DNA of 6,707 nucleotides from Caldifarciminota bacterium (GCA_026986235.1 JALSOY010000250.1:1-6707); one strand, 5' to 3'; shown: positions 1-5,310, counted from the stretch's first letter. Notes: generated by a model from the sequence alone, not told the origin. Program-made: numbers and translations.

Positions 1-177
1 AGGTGCCGTCTTTCCCCAGACATAACCGATATTTATCAAAAACAGGTTGACGGACCCTTCAATCAACGAAAGTCCCAGGATAATTTTGACCAGATTCCTC
101 TTCACAAGAATTGCATAGAGCCCTATAGCAAACAGGGCAACTGAAGCACCGTAAAATATCACCTGTCCGTAAATCAT
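1..177 (-). CDS. mnhC: Mrp/Mnh cation:proton antiporter subunit C (NuoK-like), 5' part only
   Basis: This is the first 59 codons of a gene that runs off the left edge; the edge falls on a codon boundary. The translation begins MIYGQVIFYGASVALFAIGL and continues with a hydrophobic helix, then KRNLVKIILGLSLIEGSVNL. This matches the MnhC/NuoK family, in which a basic loop is followed by a helix carrying a conserved membrane glutamate (here E40) and an NL pair (N44-L45). The family normally has about 100-120 residues, so roughly half is missing. MnhC is a small integral membrane subunit of the Mrp antiporter, homologous to complex I subunit NuoK, and is needed for assembly and ion translocation. 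The start ATG at 177 overlaps the stop of the upstream mnhB gene in an ATGA arrangement, implying translational coupling. Further antiporter genes (an MnhD-type subunit is usual next) should lie to the left of the window. Confidence 0.9.
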   Translation of the reverse strand, partial: MIYGQVIFYGASVALFAIGLYAILVKRNLVKIILGLSLIEGSVNLFLINIGYVWGKTAP

Positions 178-866
178 TCTGTCGTCTCCCTGAGGTTTTG
201 TAAAAGACCCGTTAACTCAGAGCCCACTTTAAAACCAATTGCCGTGTAAATCAGTGGAATGATGCCAGCAGAAAAGAGATTTCCGGGAACGCCTTTTGGA
301 AGAAAGTTCTCGAGGAAAGAGCCAGCCACATAGAGTCCGATCAAGCCAATTACCACATAGGTCATTCCGGCAAGGGCTTCGGTAACCTTCGTGTACTTCT
401 CCTTCGCCTCCCACTTTTTGTGAGAAAGGAACATGAGGAGGAACGCTGAGGCGATGACAACTCCACCGGGGAATCCACCACCTGGCGTCAGGTGTCCATG
501 TATGAAGATATATGCACCAAAAAGGATGGTCATAGGAAACAGGAGCTTCGTCTCCGTACGCATAATGAGTGACGGTGGTGTCTTTTTCCGCTTCTTTTCG
601 TCCTTTTCGCGAAGACCGGCAAGTACCATTCCAAGTCCGGTGGCAGCTAAGAAGAGCACCGTTACCTCTCCCAGGGTGTCAAATCCTCTGTAGAGAACGA
701 CGATGGAGGTAACGATATTGACTCCTCCGAGATCTTTTACACCGTGGTCAAGATAATACTTACCAACCACGGTTTTGGGCTCTCCAAACGGAATTCTGGC
801 AAATGTGGCTGAGAGGAAAATTCCGATGATTATAACAAGAAGCAGTGCAAAAGCCTTTTTGATCAT
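174..866 (-). CDS. mnhB: Mrp/Mnh antiporter subunit B with an N-terminal MbhE-like domain (fusion)
   Basis: This encodes a 230-residue membrane protein made of two modules. Residues 1-85 resemble the MbhE family, equivalent to the last part of classical MrpA: a leading helix (about 4-22), then the conserved stretch around NIVTSIVVLYRGFDTLGE (50-67) and another helix. Residues 98-226 are an MnhB domain, with the hallmark HGHLTPGGGFPGGVV at 123-137 and a closing segment GIIPLIYTAIGFKVG near 201-215. The two are joined by a charged linker (86-97, rich in K, E and D). Stand-alone MnhB is usually about 140-150 residues, so the extra N-terminal block explains the length. The protein is an integral membrane part of the cation/proton antiporter. 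The ATG at 866 overlaps the stop of the preceding DUF4040 gene (ATGA), and a GAGAGGT-like site lies just upstream. The 3' end overlaps mnhC in the same way. Confidence 0.93.
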   Translation of the reverse strand: MIKKAFALLLVIIIGIFLSATFARIPFGEPKTVVGKYYLDHGVKDLGGVNIVTSIVVLYRGFDTLGEVTVLFLAATGLGMVLAGLREKDEKKRKKTPPSLIMRTETKLLFPMTILFGAYIFIHGHLTPGGGFPGGVVIASAFLLMFLSHKKWEAKEKYTKVTEALAGMTYVVIGLIGLYVAGSFLENFLPKGVPGNLFSAGIIPLIYTAIGFKVGSELTGLLQNLRETTE

Positions 867-1114
867 TGTTCATACCTCTCGGTTTTTTTGATAACGACCA
901 GGAAGATGGCCGTTGTGAGTCCACCCATGATGGATGCCTGGGTGATGGCAACATCAGGCGCCTGCAGAATGTAGAAGAGAACCGCAAGAACGAGATCAAC
1001 AATGGCGGAGGCGATGATAGCGACAAGAAGGTCACGGGCATGGATGGTTACAACAGCCCCGACGATCATAAAAATTACAAGAATTGCTGAAACCACGAGA
1101 ATGAGACTACTCAT
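863..1114 (-). CDS. MbhD-like antiporter subunit (DUF4040 domain)
   Basis: This encodes an 83-residue, almost wholly hydrophobic protein with about three membrane helices. The segment DLVLAVLFYILQAPDVAITQ (40-59), followed by ASIMGGL, is the signature of the MbhD/DUF4040 family. That family corresponds to a piece of the C-terminal region of MrpA and is made as a separate subunit in Mbh-type modules. An in-frame ATG exists upstream at 1162, but I chose the ATG at 1114. It has a very strong ribosome binding site (GGAGGAGG at 1118-1125), it starts just before the first helix, and the extra 16 residues from the longer form are polar and lie inside mnhG. With this start the gene overlaps the end of mnhG by 8 bases (ATGAGTAG). 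Its stop overlaps the mnhB start (ATGA). The product should act with the MbhE-like domain of the next gene in coupling ion movement in the antiporter complex. Confidence 0.9.
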   Translation of the reverse strand: MSSLILVVSAILVIFMIVGAVVTIHARDLLVAIIASAIVDLVLAVLFYILQAPDVAITQASIMGGLTTAIFLVVIKKTERYEQ

Positions 1115-1448
1115 TTTCCTCCTCCACGCATTCTTTGAATTCTTTACACTTGTCAACCACACTCTTTTCCCAGAGTTTCACACCGGAGCGATAACTCGCC
1201 CTGCCTAGCGCGTGAGACGAGATGGGGTTGGTCAGAAGGATAAAGAGCGCAATAATAAAGGTTTTCGGAAGCCATGCAGGATGCAACAACCCGACTCCTA
1301 TGGAAGTCGAGAGAGCACCAAGTGTTGTGCACTTTGTCCCTGCCTGAAGCCTGTTGAATACATCGGGGAACCTCATTATTCCGAGGGCACCTAAAAACAG
1401 GAAAAACGCACCGAAGTATATAAGAAACCAGCCAATTGCGTTGAGCAT
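1107..1448 (-). CDS. mnhG: Mrp/Mnh antiporter subunit G
   Basis: This encodes a 113-residue protein of the MnhG/PhaG family with three predicted membrane helices. Family hallmarks are visible: GIMRFPDVFNRLQAGTKCTT (23-42) leading into LGA, and LLTNPISSHALGRASY (71-86). The usual RLHA of the family reads RLQA here (Q35). After the last helix comes a cytoplasm-type charged tail (about residues 88-113) with two cysteines and an acidic end. The ATG at 1448 directly abuts the TAG stop of mnhF and has an excellent ribosome binding site, AAGGAGGT, at 1455-1462, inside the end of mnhF. MnhG is a small obligate subunit of the multisubunit Na+(cation)/H+ antiporter complex. Confidence 0.95.
   Translation of the reverse strand: MLNAIGWFLIYFGAFFLFLGALGIMRFPDVFNRLQAGTKCTTLGALSTSIGVGLLHPAWLPKTFIIALFILLTNPISSHALGRASYRSGVKLWEKSVVDKCKEFKECVEEENE
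1118..1125 (-). promoter_or_regulatory. Ribosome binding site that fixes the MbhD-like gene start
   Basis: GGAGGAGG read on the minus strand lies 3 bases before the ATG at 1114 (6 bases from its first GGAGG). It lies inside the 3' end of mnhG and downstream of the alternative in-frame ATG at 1162. Confidence 0.8.
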
Positions 1449-1700
1449 CTACAGACCTCCTTCCATGTATCTTGCCACAGCGAGGGTAGCAACGAACGCA
1501 AGGACCGCATATACGAGAGCGATGTCGAGGTAGATATAGCGTTTGAAGTAGAGGGCGAGAAGAACAAGCAGGGCGGTAGTAATGGTCGTCATTGAGTCAA
1601 CTGCCACCATCCTATCAGCGGCAGTGGGACCAAGCATCGCCCTGATGAGGGTCAGGACCACACCGAGCACGATTATGGCAATGGCAATTACCCAGCTCAT
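1449..1700 (-). CDS. mnhF: Mrp/Mnh antiporter subunit F
   Basis: This encodes an 83-residue protein of the MnhF/PhaF family with three membrane helices. It shows the family core RAMLGPTAADRMVAVD (20-35) and YLDIALVYAVLAFV (57-70). The reading frame can be extended to an ATG at 1721, but I chose the ATG at 1700. AAGGAG lies at 1709-1714 with an 8-base spacer, the start forms an ATGA overlap with the mnhE stop exactly like others in this operon, and family members begin directly with the first helix. The aspartates in the core are known to be conserved in this small subunit, which in some bacteria has been linked to bile salt or Na+ efflux as part of the Mrp complex. Confidence 0.95.
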   Translation of the reverse strand: MSWVIAIAIIVLGVVLTLIRAMLGPTAADRMVAVDSMTTITTALLVLLALYFKRYIYLDIALVYAVLAFVATLAVARYMEGGL

Positions 1701-2194
1701 TCCAGAAACTCCTTGAGGCATTTTTCAAAGACGCCGGGTATCTCCTCCGACGCCTTTTCCACATCGTCTGTCTTCACATTGATCCAGTGTATGAGCATGT
1801 TGTCGTCGATAACATCGAGGGTAAGGGTTCCCGGTGTGAGGGTAATGGAGTTGGCCACGACGAGTTTTCCAAGATCACTTTTCATTTTAGTTTTCACATG
1901 CACGATTCCAGGTTTGATGGGCATCTTCGGATGAAGCACGCGGTAAGCCACATCAAAGTTTGCCTTTATCATCTGCCACAGGAGATAGGGAAGGTACAGA
2001 AAGGCGCAGAACACCTTCCTGGGATTCAGATTTTGAAGTCCTCTTTCCGTAAATGAGTTGTAAGTGAAAAGGGCTATAGCGAGAGAAAAAATCAGCCCTA
2101 TAAGTACCTCCTGCGACCTGAATGTGGAGGTCAGAAATAACCACAGGATAAAGAGCACAAGGCTCGTGAATATAAAACGACTCAATTTACCCAT
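1697..2194 (-). CDS. mnhE: Mrp/Mnh antiporter subunit E, first gene of the operon
   Basis: This encodes a 165-residue MnhE/PhaE family protein of normal length. It starts with two closely spaced hydrophobic segments (about 6-22 and 29-46). A third segment (about 61-78) runs into MIKANFDVAYRVLHP (75-89), followed by the conserved motif ANSITLTPGTLTLDV (114-128) and a soluble, acidic C-terminal domain. MnhE is thought to be an accessory membrane subunit with a cytoplasmic domain. The ATG at 2194 has AAGGAGTGA at 2198-2206. It is the first gene after a consensus promoter, so its transcript should carry the whole antiporter operon. Its stop overlaps the mnhF start (ATGA). Confidence 0.95.
   Translation of the reverse strand: MGKLSRFIFTSLVLFILWLFLTSTFRSQEVLIGLIFSLAIALFTYNSFTERGLQNLNPRKVFCAFLYLPYLLWQMIKANFDVAYRVLHPKMPIKPGIVHVKTKMKSDLGKLVVANSITLTPGTLTLDVIDDNMLIHWINVKTDDVEKASEEIPGVFEKCLKEFLE
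1709..1714 (-). promoter_or_regulatory. Ribosome binding site that fixes the mnhF start
   Basis: AAGGAG read on the minus strand lies 8 bases before the ATG at 1700 and is downstream of the alternative ATG at 1721, so it can only serve the shorter form. It decides the start in favour of the ATGA-coupled one. Confidence 0.75.
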
Positions 2195-2228
2195 AGTTCA
2201 CTCCTTTTAGAGAGAGCATTGGTCGAAA

Positions 2229-2258
2229 ATTATACCGAGGGGGACTTGAAAATGTCAA
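2229..2258 (-). promoter_or_regulatory. Consensus sigma-70-type promoter for the mnh operon
   Basis: On the minus strand a perfect -35 box TTGACA (2253-2258) and a perfect -10 box TATAAT (2229-2234) are separated by 18 bases. Transcription would start near 2222, giving a leader of about 28 bases before the mnhE ATG at 2194, with the ribosome binding site inside it. Both boxes match the housekeeping consensus exactly, so high basal expression is expected unless a repressor acts. No start site has been measured. Confidence 0.85.
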
Positions 2259-2269
2259 AAAAGTCAAGT
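2244..2269. repeat. Inverted repeat centred on the -35 box of the mnh promoter
   Basis: ACTTGA (2244-2249) and its reverse complement TCAAGT (2264-2269) flank a 14-base spacer. The centre of symmetry lies within the -35 hexamer (2253-2258), and the half-site centres are 20 bases apart, about two helical turns. This is the geometry of a repressor operator, but six-base arms are short and chance cannot be excluded. Confidence 0.4.
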
Positions 2270-2295
2270 TGTTCAGGGAATTTAGGTCATATAGT
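2269..2295 (+). promoter_or_regulatory. Weak candidate promoter for the TerC-PiT-DUF47 operon
   Basis: TATAGT at 2290-2295 matches the -10 consensus at five of six bases. The nearest -35-like hexamer, TTGTTC at 2269-2274, is poor and only 15 bases away. If used, transcription would start near 2302 and leave a leader of roughly 130 bases containing the hairpin at 2364-2400. No better plus-strand promoter is visible between 2195 and 2436. An activator bound at the flanking GGTCA sites could compensate for the weak -35. Confidence 0.25.
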
Positions 2296-2313
2296 CATTG
2301 ACCTTTGCGGTCA
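2284..2313. repeat. Three-half-site array AGGTCA / TGACCT / GGTCA
   Basis: AGGTCA (2284-2289) and TGACCT (2299-2304) form a perfect inverted repeat with a 9-base spacer. A third half-site GGTCA (2309-2313) forms a second dyad with TGACC (2299-2303) across 5 bases. The spacer of the first dyad begins with TATAGT (2290-2295), a good -10 hexamer on the plus strand. The arrangement suggests a binding site for a dimeric regulator acting on the right-hand operon, or at a distance on the left-hand one. No regulator gene is present in the window. Confidence 0.4.
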
Positions 2314-2330
2314 GGTATTGGCGGGAATCC

Positions 2331-2419
2331 AAACAATCCACCTGTGAAGAGATAGAAGGCAGTAACCATCCCCCTTCTTGTCAAGGGGGATTTCATGGTT
2401 GTTAATTTTTGGATTGTTT
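2331..2419. repeat. Nested inverted repeats ahead of the TerC gene
   Basis: An outer 10-base perfect inverted repeat, AAACAATCCA (2331-2340) with TGGATTGTTT (2410-2419), encloses an inner hairpin. The inner hairpin has an 8-base perfect stem, TCCCCCTT (2369-2376) with AAGGGGGA (2383-2390), and a 6-base loop. It can be extended after a 5-base bulge by AACCA (2364-2368) with TGGTT (2396-2400). It could be an RNA leader structure or a small palindromic intergenic element of the REP/MITE type. It is not followed by a T-run immediately after the stem, so it is not a typical intrinsic terminator. Confidence 0.6.
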
Positions 2420-2442
2420 ATTATCTTTTGTGCCTATGGTGA
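2395..2442 (+). CDS. Possible 15-codon leader ORF overlapping the TerC gene start
   Basis: A short ORF, MVVNFWIVYYLLCLW then TGA, begins at an ATG 4 bases after AAGGGGGA (2383-2390). That is a ribosome-binding-site-like sequence lying in the 3' arm of the inner hairpin. Its stop (2440-2442) falls within the first codons of the TerC gene (ATGGTGA at 2436-2442), a spacing suited to termination and re-initiation. The TerC gene has no visible ribosome binding site of its own, which is what gives this candidate weight. The peptide is hydrophobic and matches nothing I recognise. A short ORF like this can easily arise by chance, so confidence is low. Confidence 0.3.
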   Translation: MVVNFWIVYYLLCLW

Positions 2443-3371
2443 ATCACGAAATCGTAATGATTATCGTTTTCTTTCTCATCATCGGTACCCTCATCTACAT
2501 TGACCTTGAGGTTTTGAACAAAAGGTCCCATGTGATCTCCACAAAAGAGGCTGCCCTTTACAGCTTTATGTGGATCAGCATAGCACTTCTTTTCAACGCA
2601 GGAGTCTATTTTTATGTGGGGAGGGAAAAGGCTATTGAGTTTCTTACTGCATATCTCGTGGAAGAGTCCCTCAGCGTGGACAACCTGTTTGTCTTTGTAG
2701 TTATACTTGAGAAATTCAGCATCCACAGAAGATACCAGCCGAGGGTTTTGAAGTGGGGGATACTCGGAGCTATCATCTTCAGGGCAATCTTTATAGTTGC
2801 AGGAATTGAGCTTATAAAGGTGTTTGAATGGATGATCTACATTTTTGGACTCGTTCTGATTTACACGGGTATCAAGCTTTTCCTTGAGAAAGATAAAACT
2901 GTGGAGCCTGAAAAAAGCAGAACATTGAAACTCATAAGGAGGTGGTTTCCGGTAACTGTAAGGTCAACTGAGGGGAAGTTTTTCATAAAGAGGATGGGTA
3001 AAAGATTCATAACCCGCATGTTCCTCGCTCTTGTGCTGATAGAGACCACGGACATCATTTTTGCCTTCGATTCCATCCCTGCGGTGATAGCCATCACGCG
3101 GGATCCCTTCATAGCATATACATCCAACATTTTTGCCGTTCTGGGGCTTCGTTCCCTCTTTTTTCTTATAAGTAACCTCGTGGTTCTTTTTAGATTTTTA
3201 AAGTATGGGGTCGCCACGATTCTCATTTTTGTGGGAATAAAGATGCTTCTTTCGCACTATTACCACATCCCGAATTTCCTTTCGCTGCTGGTAATCGTGG
3301 TGATATTGGGGATCTCCATCCTGCTCTCTCTGGTGATACCTGAGGGTAAAGACAGGGATCAGGCTTTATAA
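2436..3371 (+). CDS. TerC/Alx-family integral membrane protein, probable metal-ion exporter
   Basis: This encodes a 311-residue membrane protein, a usual length for the Alx branch of the TerC family, with about eight to nine helices. Conserved family blocks are clear: YIDLEVLNKRSH (21-32), NAGVYFY (54-60), EESLSVDNLFVF (76-87) and IETTDIIFAFDSIPAV (202-217), then RDPFIAYTSNIFAVLGLR (222-239). The acidic residues in the helices (E76, E77, D82, E203, D206, D212) are those expected to line the ion path. Characterised relatives export Mn2+ (E. coli Alx, Bacillus YkoY/MeeF) or are linked to tellurite resistance. Substrate here is inferred. The start is uncertain: the frame is open back to a TTG at 2409, and GTG codons at 2430 and 2439 and ATGs at 2436 and 2457 are all possible. 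None has a good ribosome binding site. I prefer 2436 because it is an ATG a few residues before the first helix. It is probably cotranscribed with the PiT gene 36 bases downstream. Confidence 0.9.
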   Translation: MVNHEIVMIIVFFLIIGTLIYIDLEVLNKRSHVISTKEAALYSFMWISIALLFNAGVYFYVGREKAIEFLTAYLVEESLSVDNLFVFVVILEKFSIHRRYQPRVLKWGILGAIIFRAIFIVAGIELIKVFEWMIYIFGLVLIYTGIKLFLEKDKTVEPEKSRTLKLIRRWFPVTVRSTEGKFFIKRMGKRFITRMFLALVLIETTDIIFAFDSIPAVIAITRDPFIAYTSNIFAVLGLRSLFFLISNLVVLFRFLKYGVATILIFVGIKMLLSHYYHIPNFLSLLVIVVILGISILLSLVIPEGKDRDQAL

Positions 3372-3407
3372 TATTTCACGCCTGAAAACCACTCTGGAAG
3401 AGGTGAA

Positions 3408-4616
3408 ATGGAACCACTCATAATAATGACCCTTGTTGTTGGATTTTTCATGGCATGGGGGATCGGGGCAAACGATACAGCCAATTCCATGAGCACTGCA
3501 GTAGGGGCAAAGGCCATCACTCCCATGCAGGCTGTTCTCATTGCGGCGATCCTTGAGTTCACCGGCTCGTACTTTTTCGGAAAGCATGTCACAGAGACGA
3601 TAAGGAAGGGTATAATCAACCCTCAGCTCATAAACAACGCCACGGTAGTGATTTACGGTTCTCTTGCAGCTCTACTCAGTGCAGGCGTATGGCTTCTCAT
3701 TGCAAGTTACTACGGTCTTCCTGTTTCCACCACTCATTCCATCATAGGGGGTATCGTTGGTTACGGTCTCATTCACGCAGGTCCCGCTATTGTTAACTGG
3801 AAGAAACTCTTTTATGTGGTTCTCAGCTGGATAATTTCTCCTATTCTGGGAGGACTCGTGGGATTTGCCGTCTTCTGGCTCATAAGGCTTACCATCCTCA
3901 ATACGGATCGTCCCTTTGATAATGCCAGGAAATGGGCTCCCGTATGGATCTCACTTGCCTTTTTCATAGTTGGGATGACATTTTACATCAAGACGGTACA
4001 CGGAAAGGACATACTGAAGGCTGTGATTTTCGGGCTCGGATTCTCTCTCATCGCATTTCTGATTTCAAAACTCTGGATGCATGTTCATAGAGGATCCGGA
4101 GACGAGTATCAGGCGGTTGAAGATATTTTCAAAAGGGTGCAGATCCTCACATCCTGTTATGTTGCACTTGCGCATGGAGCCAACGATGTTGCCAACGCAA
4201 TAGGTCCCGTGGCAGCTGTTTACAGTGCCATAAAAGGTGGTTTCCAGGGATTCATGGTACCTGTTCCCAGGTGGATACTGGCCTACGGTGGAATTGGAAT
4301 TGCAATCGGTGTTACGACCTACGGGTACAGGGTGATGAGGACAGTGGGGACGAGGATCACTGAACTGACCAACACACGAGGATTCAGTATTGACTTTTCA
4401 GCTGCGAGCGTTGTTCTCGTTGCCTCAAGGCTTGGCCTGCCTGTTTCCACCACTCACACGGTGGTCGGTGCCGTGGTGGGAGTGGGCCTCGCCAGAGGAT
4501 TGAGTGCGATAAACAAAGGGGTTTTGAAAGATATTGTGGTCTCCTGGTTCGTTACCGTCCCTGTGGCTGCCATCATGTCGGCTATTTTCTTTAAAATATT
4601 CATGCACATCTTATAG
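3408..4616 (+). CDS. pit: PiT-family inorganic phosphate permease
   Basis: This encodes a 402-residue integral membrane transporter with about ten to twelve helices, built as two homologous halves of opposite topology. Each half carries a PiT signature: GANDTANS (20-27) and GANDVANAIGP (257-267), each later followed by GLPVSTTH (103-110 and 343-350). The conserved Asn/Asp residues of these motifs bind phosphate and cation in structures of the family. Members import phosphate with Na+ or H+, or as neutral metal-phosphate in bacteria, and work at low affinity. The loop at about 224-242 is polar and probably cytoplasmic. The ATG at 3408 has GAGGTG just upstream (3400-3405), a rather short spacing. 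It lies 36 bases after the TerC gene with no terminator between, and 13 bases before the DUF47 gene, its usual functional partner. Na+ versus H+ coupling cannot be read from the sequence with confidence. Confidence 0.95.
   Translation: MEPLIIMTLVVGFFMAWGIGANDTANSMSTAVGAKAITPMQAVLIAAILEFTGSYFFGKHVTETIRKGIINPQLINNATVVIYGSLAALLSAGVWLLIASYYGLPVSTTHSIIGGIVGYGLIHAGPAIVNWKKLFYVVLSWIISPILGGLVGFAVFWLIRLTILNTDRPFDNARKWAPVWISLAFFIVGMTFYIKTVHGKDILKAVIFGLGFSLIAFLISKLWMHVHRGSGDEYQAVEDIFKRVQILTSCYVALAHGANDVANAIGPVAAVYSAIKGGFQGFMVPVPRWILAYGGIGIAIGVTTYGYRVMRTVGTRITELTNTRGFSIDFSAASVVLVASRLGLPVSTTHTVVGAVVGVGLARGLSAINKGVLKDIVVSWFVTVPVAAIMSAIFFKIFMHIL
3720..4456 (+). repeat. 17-base direct repeat within the PiT gene encoding the PVSTTH motifs
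   Basis: An identical 17-base sequence, CCTGTTTCCACCACTCA, occurs at 3720-3736 and 4440-4456, exactly 720 bases (240 codons) apart. Both copies encode the PVSTTH motif of the two transporter halves in the same frame. It reflects the ancient internal duplication of the family plus identical codon choice, and is not a mobile or regulatory element. Confidence 0.85.
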
Positions 4617-4623
4617 GAGGTGA
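4615..4623 (+). promoter_or_regulatory. Near-perfect ribosome binding site of the DUF47 gene overlapping the PiT stop
   Basis: AGGAGGTGA overlaps the last two bases of the PiT TAG stop (4614-4616) and ends 6 bases before the ATG at 4630. Ribosomes finishing PiT pass over it, so the two proteins are probably made in a coupled way, with ample DUF47 protein. Confidence 0.8.
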
Positions 4624-4629
4624 GACACT

Positions 4630-5310
4630 ATGCCGTTCTGGTTAAAAATTTTCTCAAAAAGCCCGTTTAAGCCCATGATCGAGCATGGGAAGATCGTGAA
4701 AGAAACAGTTGAGACCCTTGAACTCGCCGTGGTTGAGTGGTATAAACGCAACTACGACGAGATGGAAAAACTGTGTGGTAAAGTTGACCAGCTCGAGAAA
4801 GAGGCGGATAAAATTAAAGAGTCCATAAGAGATTCTCTGAGTCACAGAATCATGATGCCAGTAAGCAGGAACGATGTCCTGCTCTACCTGTACTACCAGG
4901 ACAAAATAGCCGATGCTGCACAGGATGTGGCAAAATGGTTACCTTTGAGAAAACACAAGAGTCTTCTACCTGAAGAAGTCAGGAAAATAGTTCTTGAAAT
5001 GGCAAAAGAGAGTATAGATGCAGTAAGAGGTGTTTACGAGGCCATCACCCAGCTCGATGTGGTGCTGGAAAGTGGTTTCAACGAACACGAGATCCAGAAG
5101 GAGTACGAAATTATCAAAAAAGTCGAAACTGTTGAAAGCAAGATTGACAAGTTCGTGAGCTACATCCTCAACTATGTTTTCCAGCACGACGAAGAAATGA
5201 AGTATTCTGAAGCCATTTACATACTCAACCTATCAAGGCTACTGAGCTCAATCTCGGACAAGGCAAAGGATTCCGTGGAAAGGATCAGGCAGATGCTCGC
5301 AAGATCCTGA
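4630..5310 (+). CDS. DUF47 (PhoU-like) protein, probable regulator of the PiT permease
   Basis: This encodes a 226-residue soluble, charged, all-helical protein, close to the usual length of the family (COG1392, TIGR00153, distant PhoU homologues). It starts with the typical MPFWLKIF and a basic, aromatic stretch. Acidic E/DxxxD motifs of the kind that bind metal clusters in PhoU-like proteins appear several times: E56-D60 (EKEAD), D91-D95 (DKIAD), E169-D173 (ESKID) and D210-D214 (DKAKD). These fit two pseudo-repeated three-helix bundles. PhoU-like DUF47 proteins are almost always encoded next to PiT permeases and are thought to control their activity at the membrane. The mechanism here is inferred. 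The gene has a very strong ribosome binding site and ends inside the 3' end of the converging BcsB-like gene. Confidence 0.93.
   Translation: MPFWLKIFSKSPFKPMIEHGKIVKETVETLELAVVEWYKRNYDEMEKLCGKVDQLEKEADKIKESIRDSLSHRIMMPVSRNDVLLYLYYQDKIADAAQDVAKWLPLRKHKSLLPEEVRKIVLEMAKESIDAVRGVYEAITQLDVVLESGFNEHEIQKEYEIIKKVETVESKIDKFVSYILNYVFQHDEEMKYSEAIYILNLSRLLSSISDKAKDSVERIRQMLARS

Noticed and set aside
433..693. Long reading frame opposite mnhB, and similar frames opposite other genes
   Set aside because: Such frames lie wholly inside well-recognised genes on the other strand, have serine/proline/arginine-rich low-quality translations and lack ribosome binding sites.
1115..1162. 48-base N-terminal extension of the MbhD-like gene
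   Set aside because: It would overlap mnhG deeply, adds a polar stretch absent from the family, and sits upstream of a near-ideal ribosome binding site for the shorter start.
2369..2390. Intrinsic terminator at the C5/G5 hairpin
   Set aside because: The stem is strong, but no T-run follows directly on the plus strand (ATTTCATGG follows), and the minus strand after the stem is ATGGTTACTG. No gene ends nearby on either strand.
2195..2435. yybP-ykoY manganese riboswitch upstream of the TerC gene
   Set aside because: This riboswitch is common upstream of TerC relatives, but I see none of its conserved loop sequences (such as GGGGAGTA paired with a distal CCGA loop) on the plus strand here.
2409..2435. 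TTG start for the TerC gene at 2409
   Set aside because: No ribosome binding site at a workable distance; the only purine run (2383-2390) is 18 bases away and lies in the hairpin. The added residues are not part of the family core. It stays possible but is less likely than ATG 2436.
5281..5310. Bidirectional terminator at the DUF47/BcsB junction
   Set aside because: The inverted repeat has only six-base arms with a 16-base loop and no T-run on either strand.
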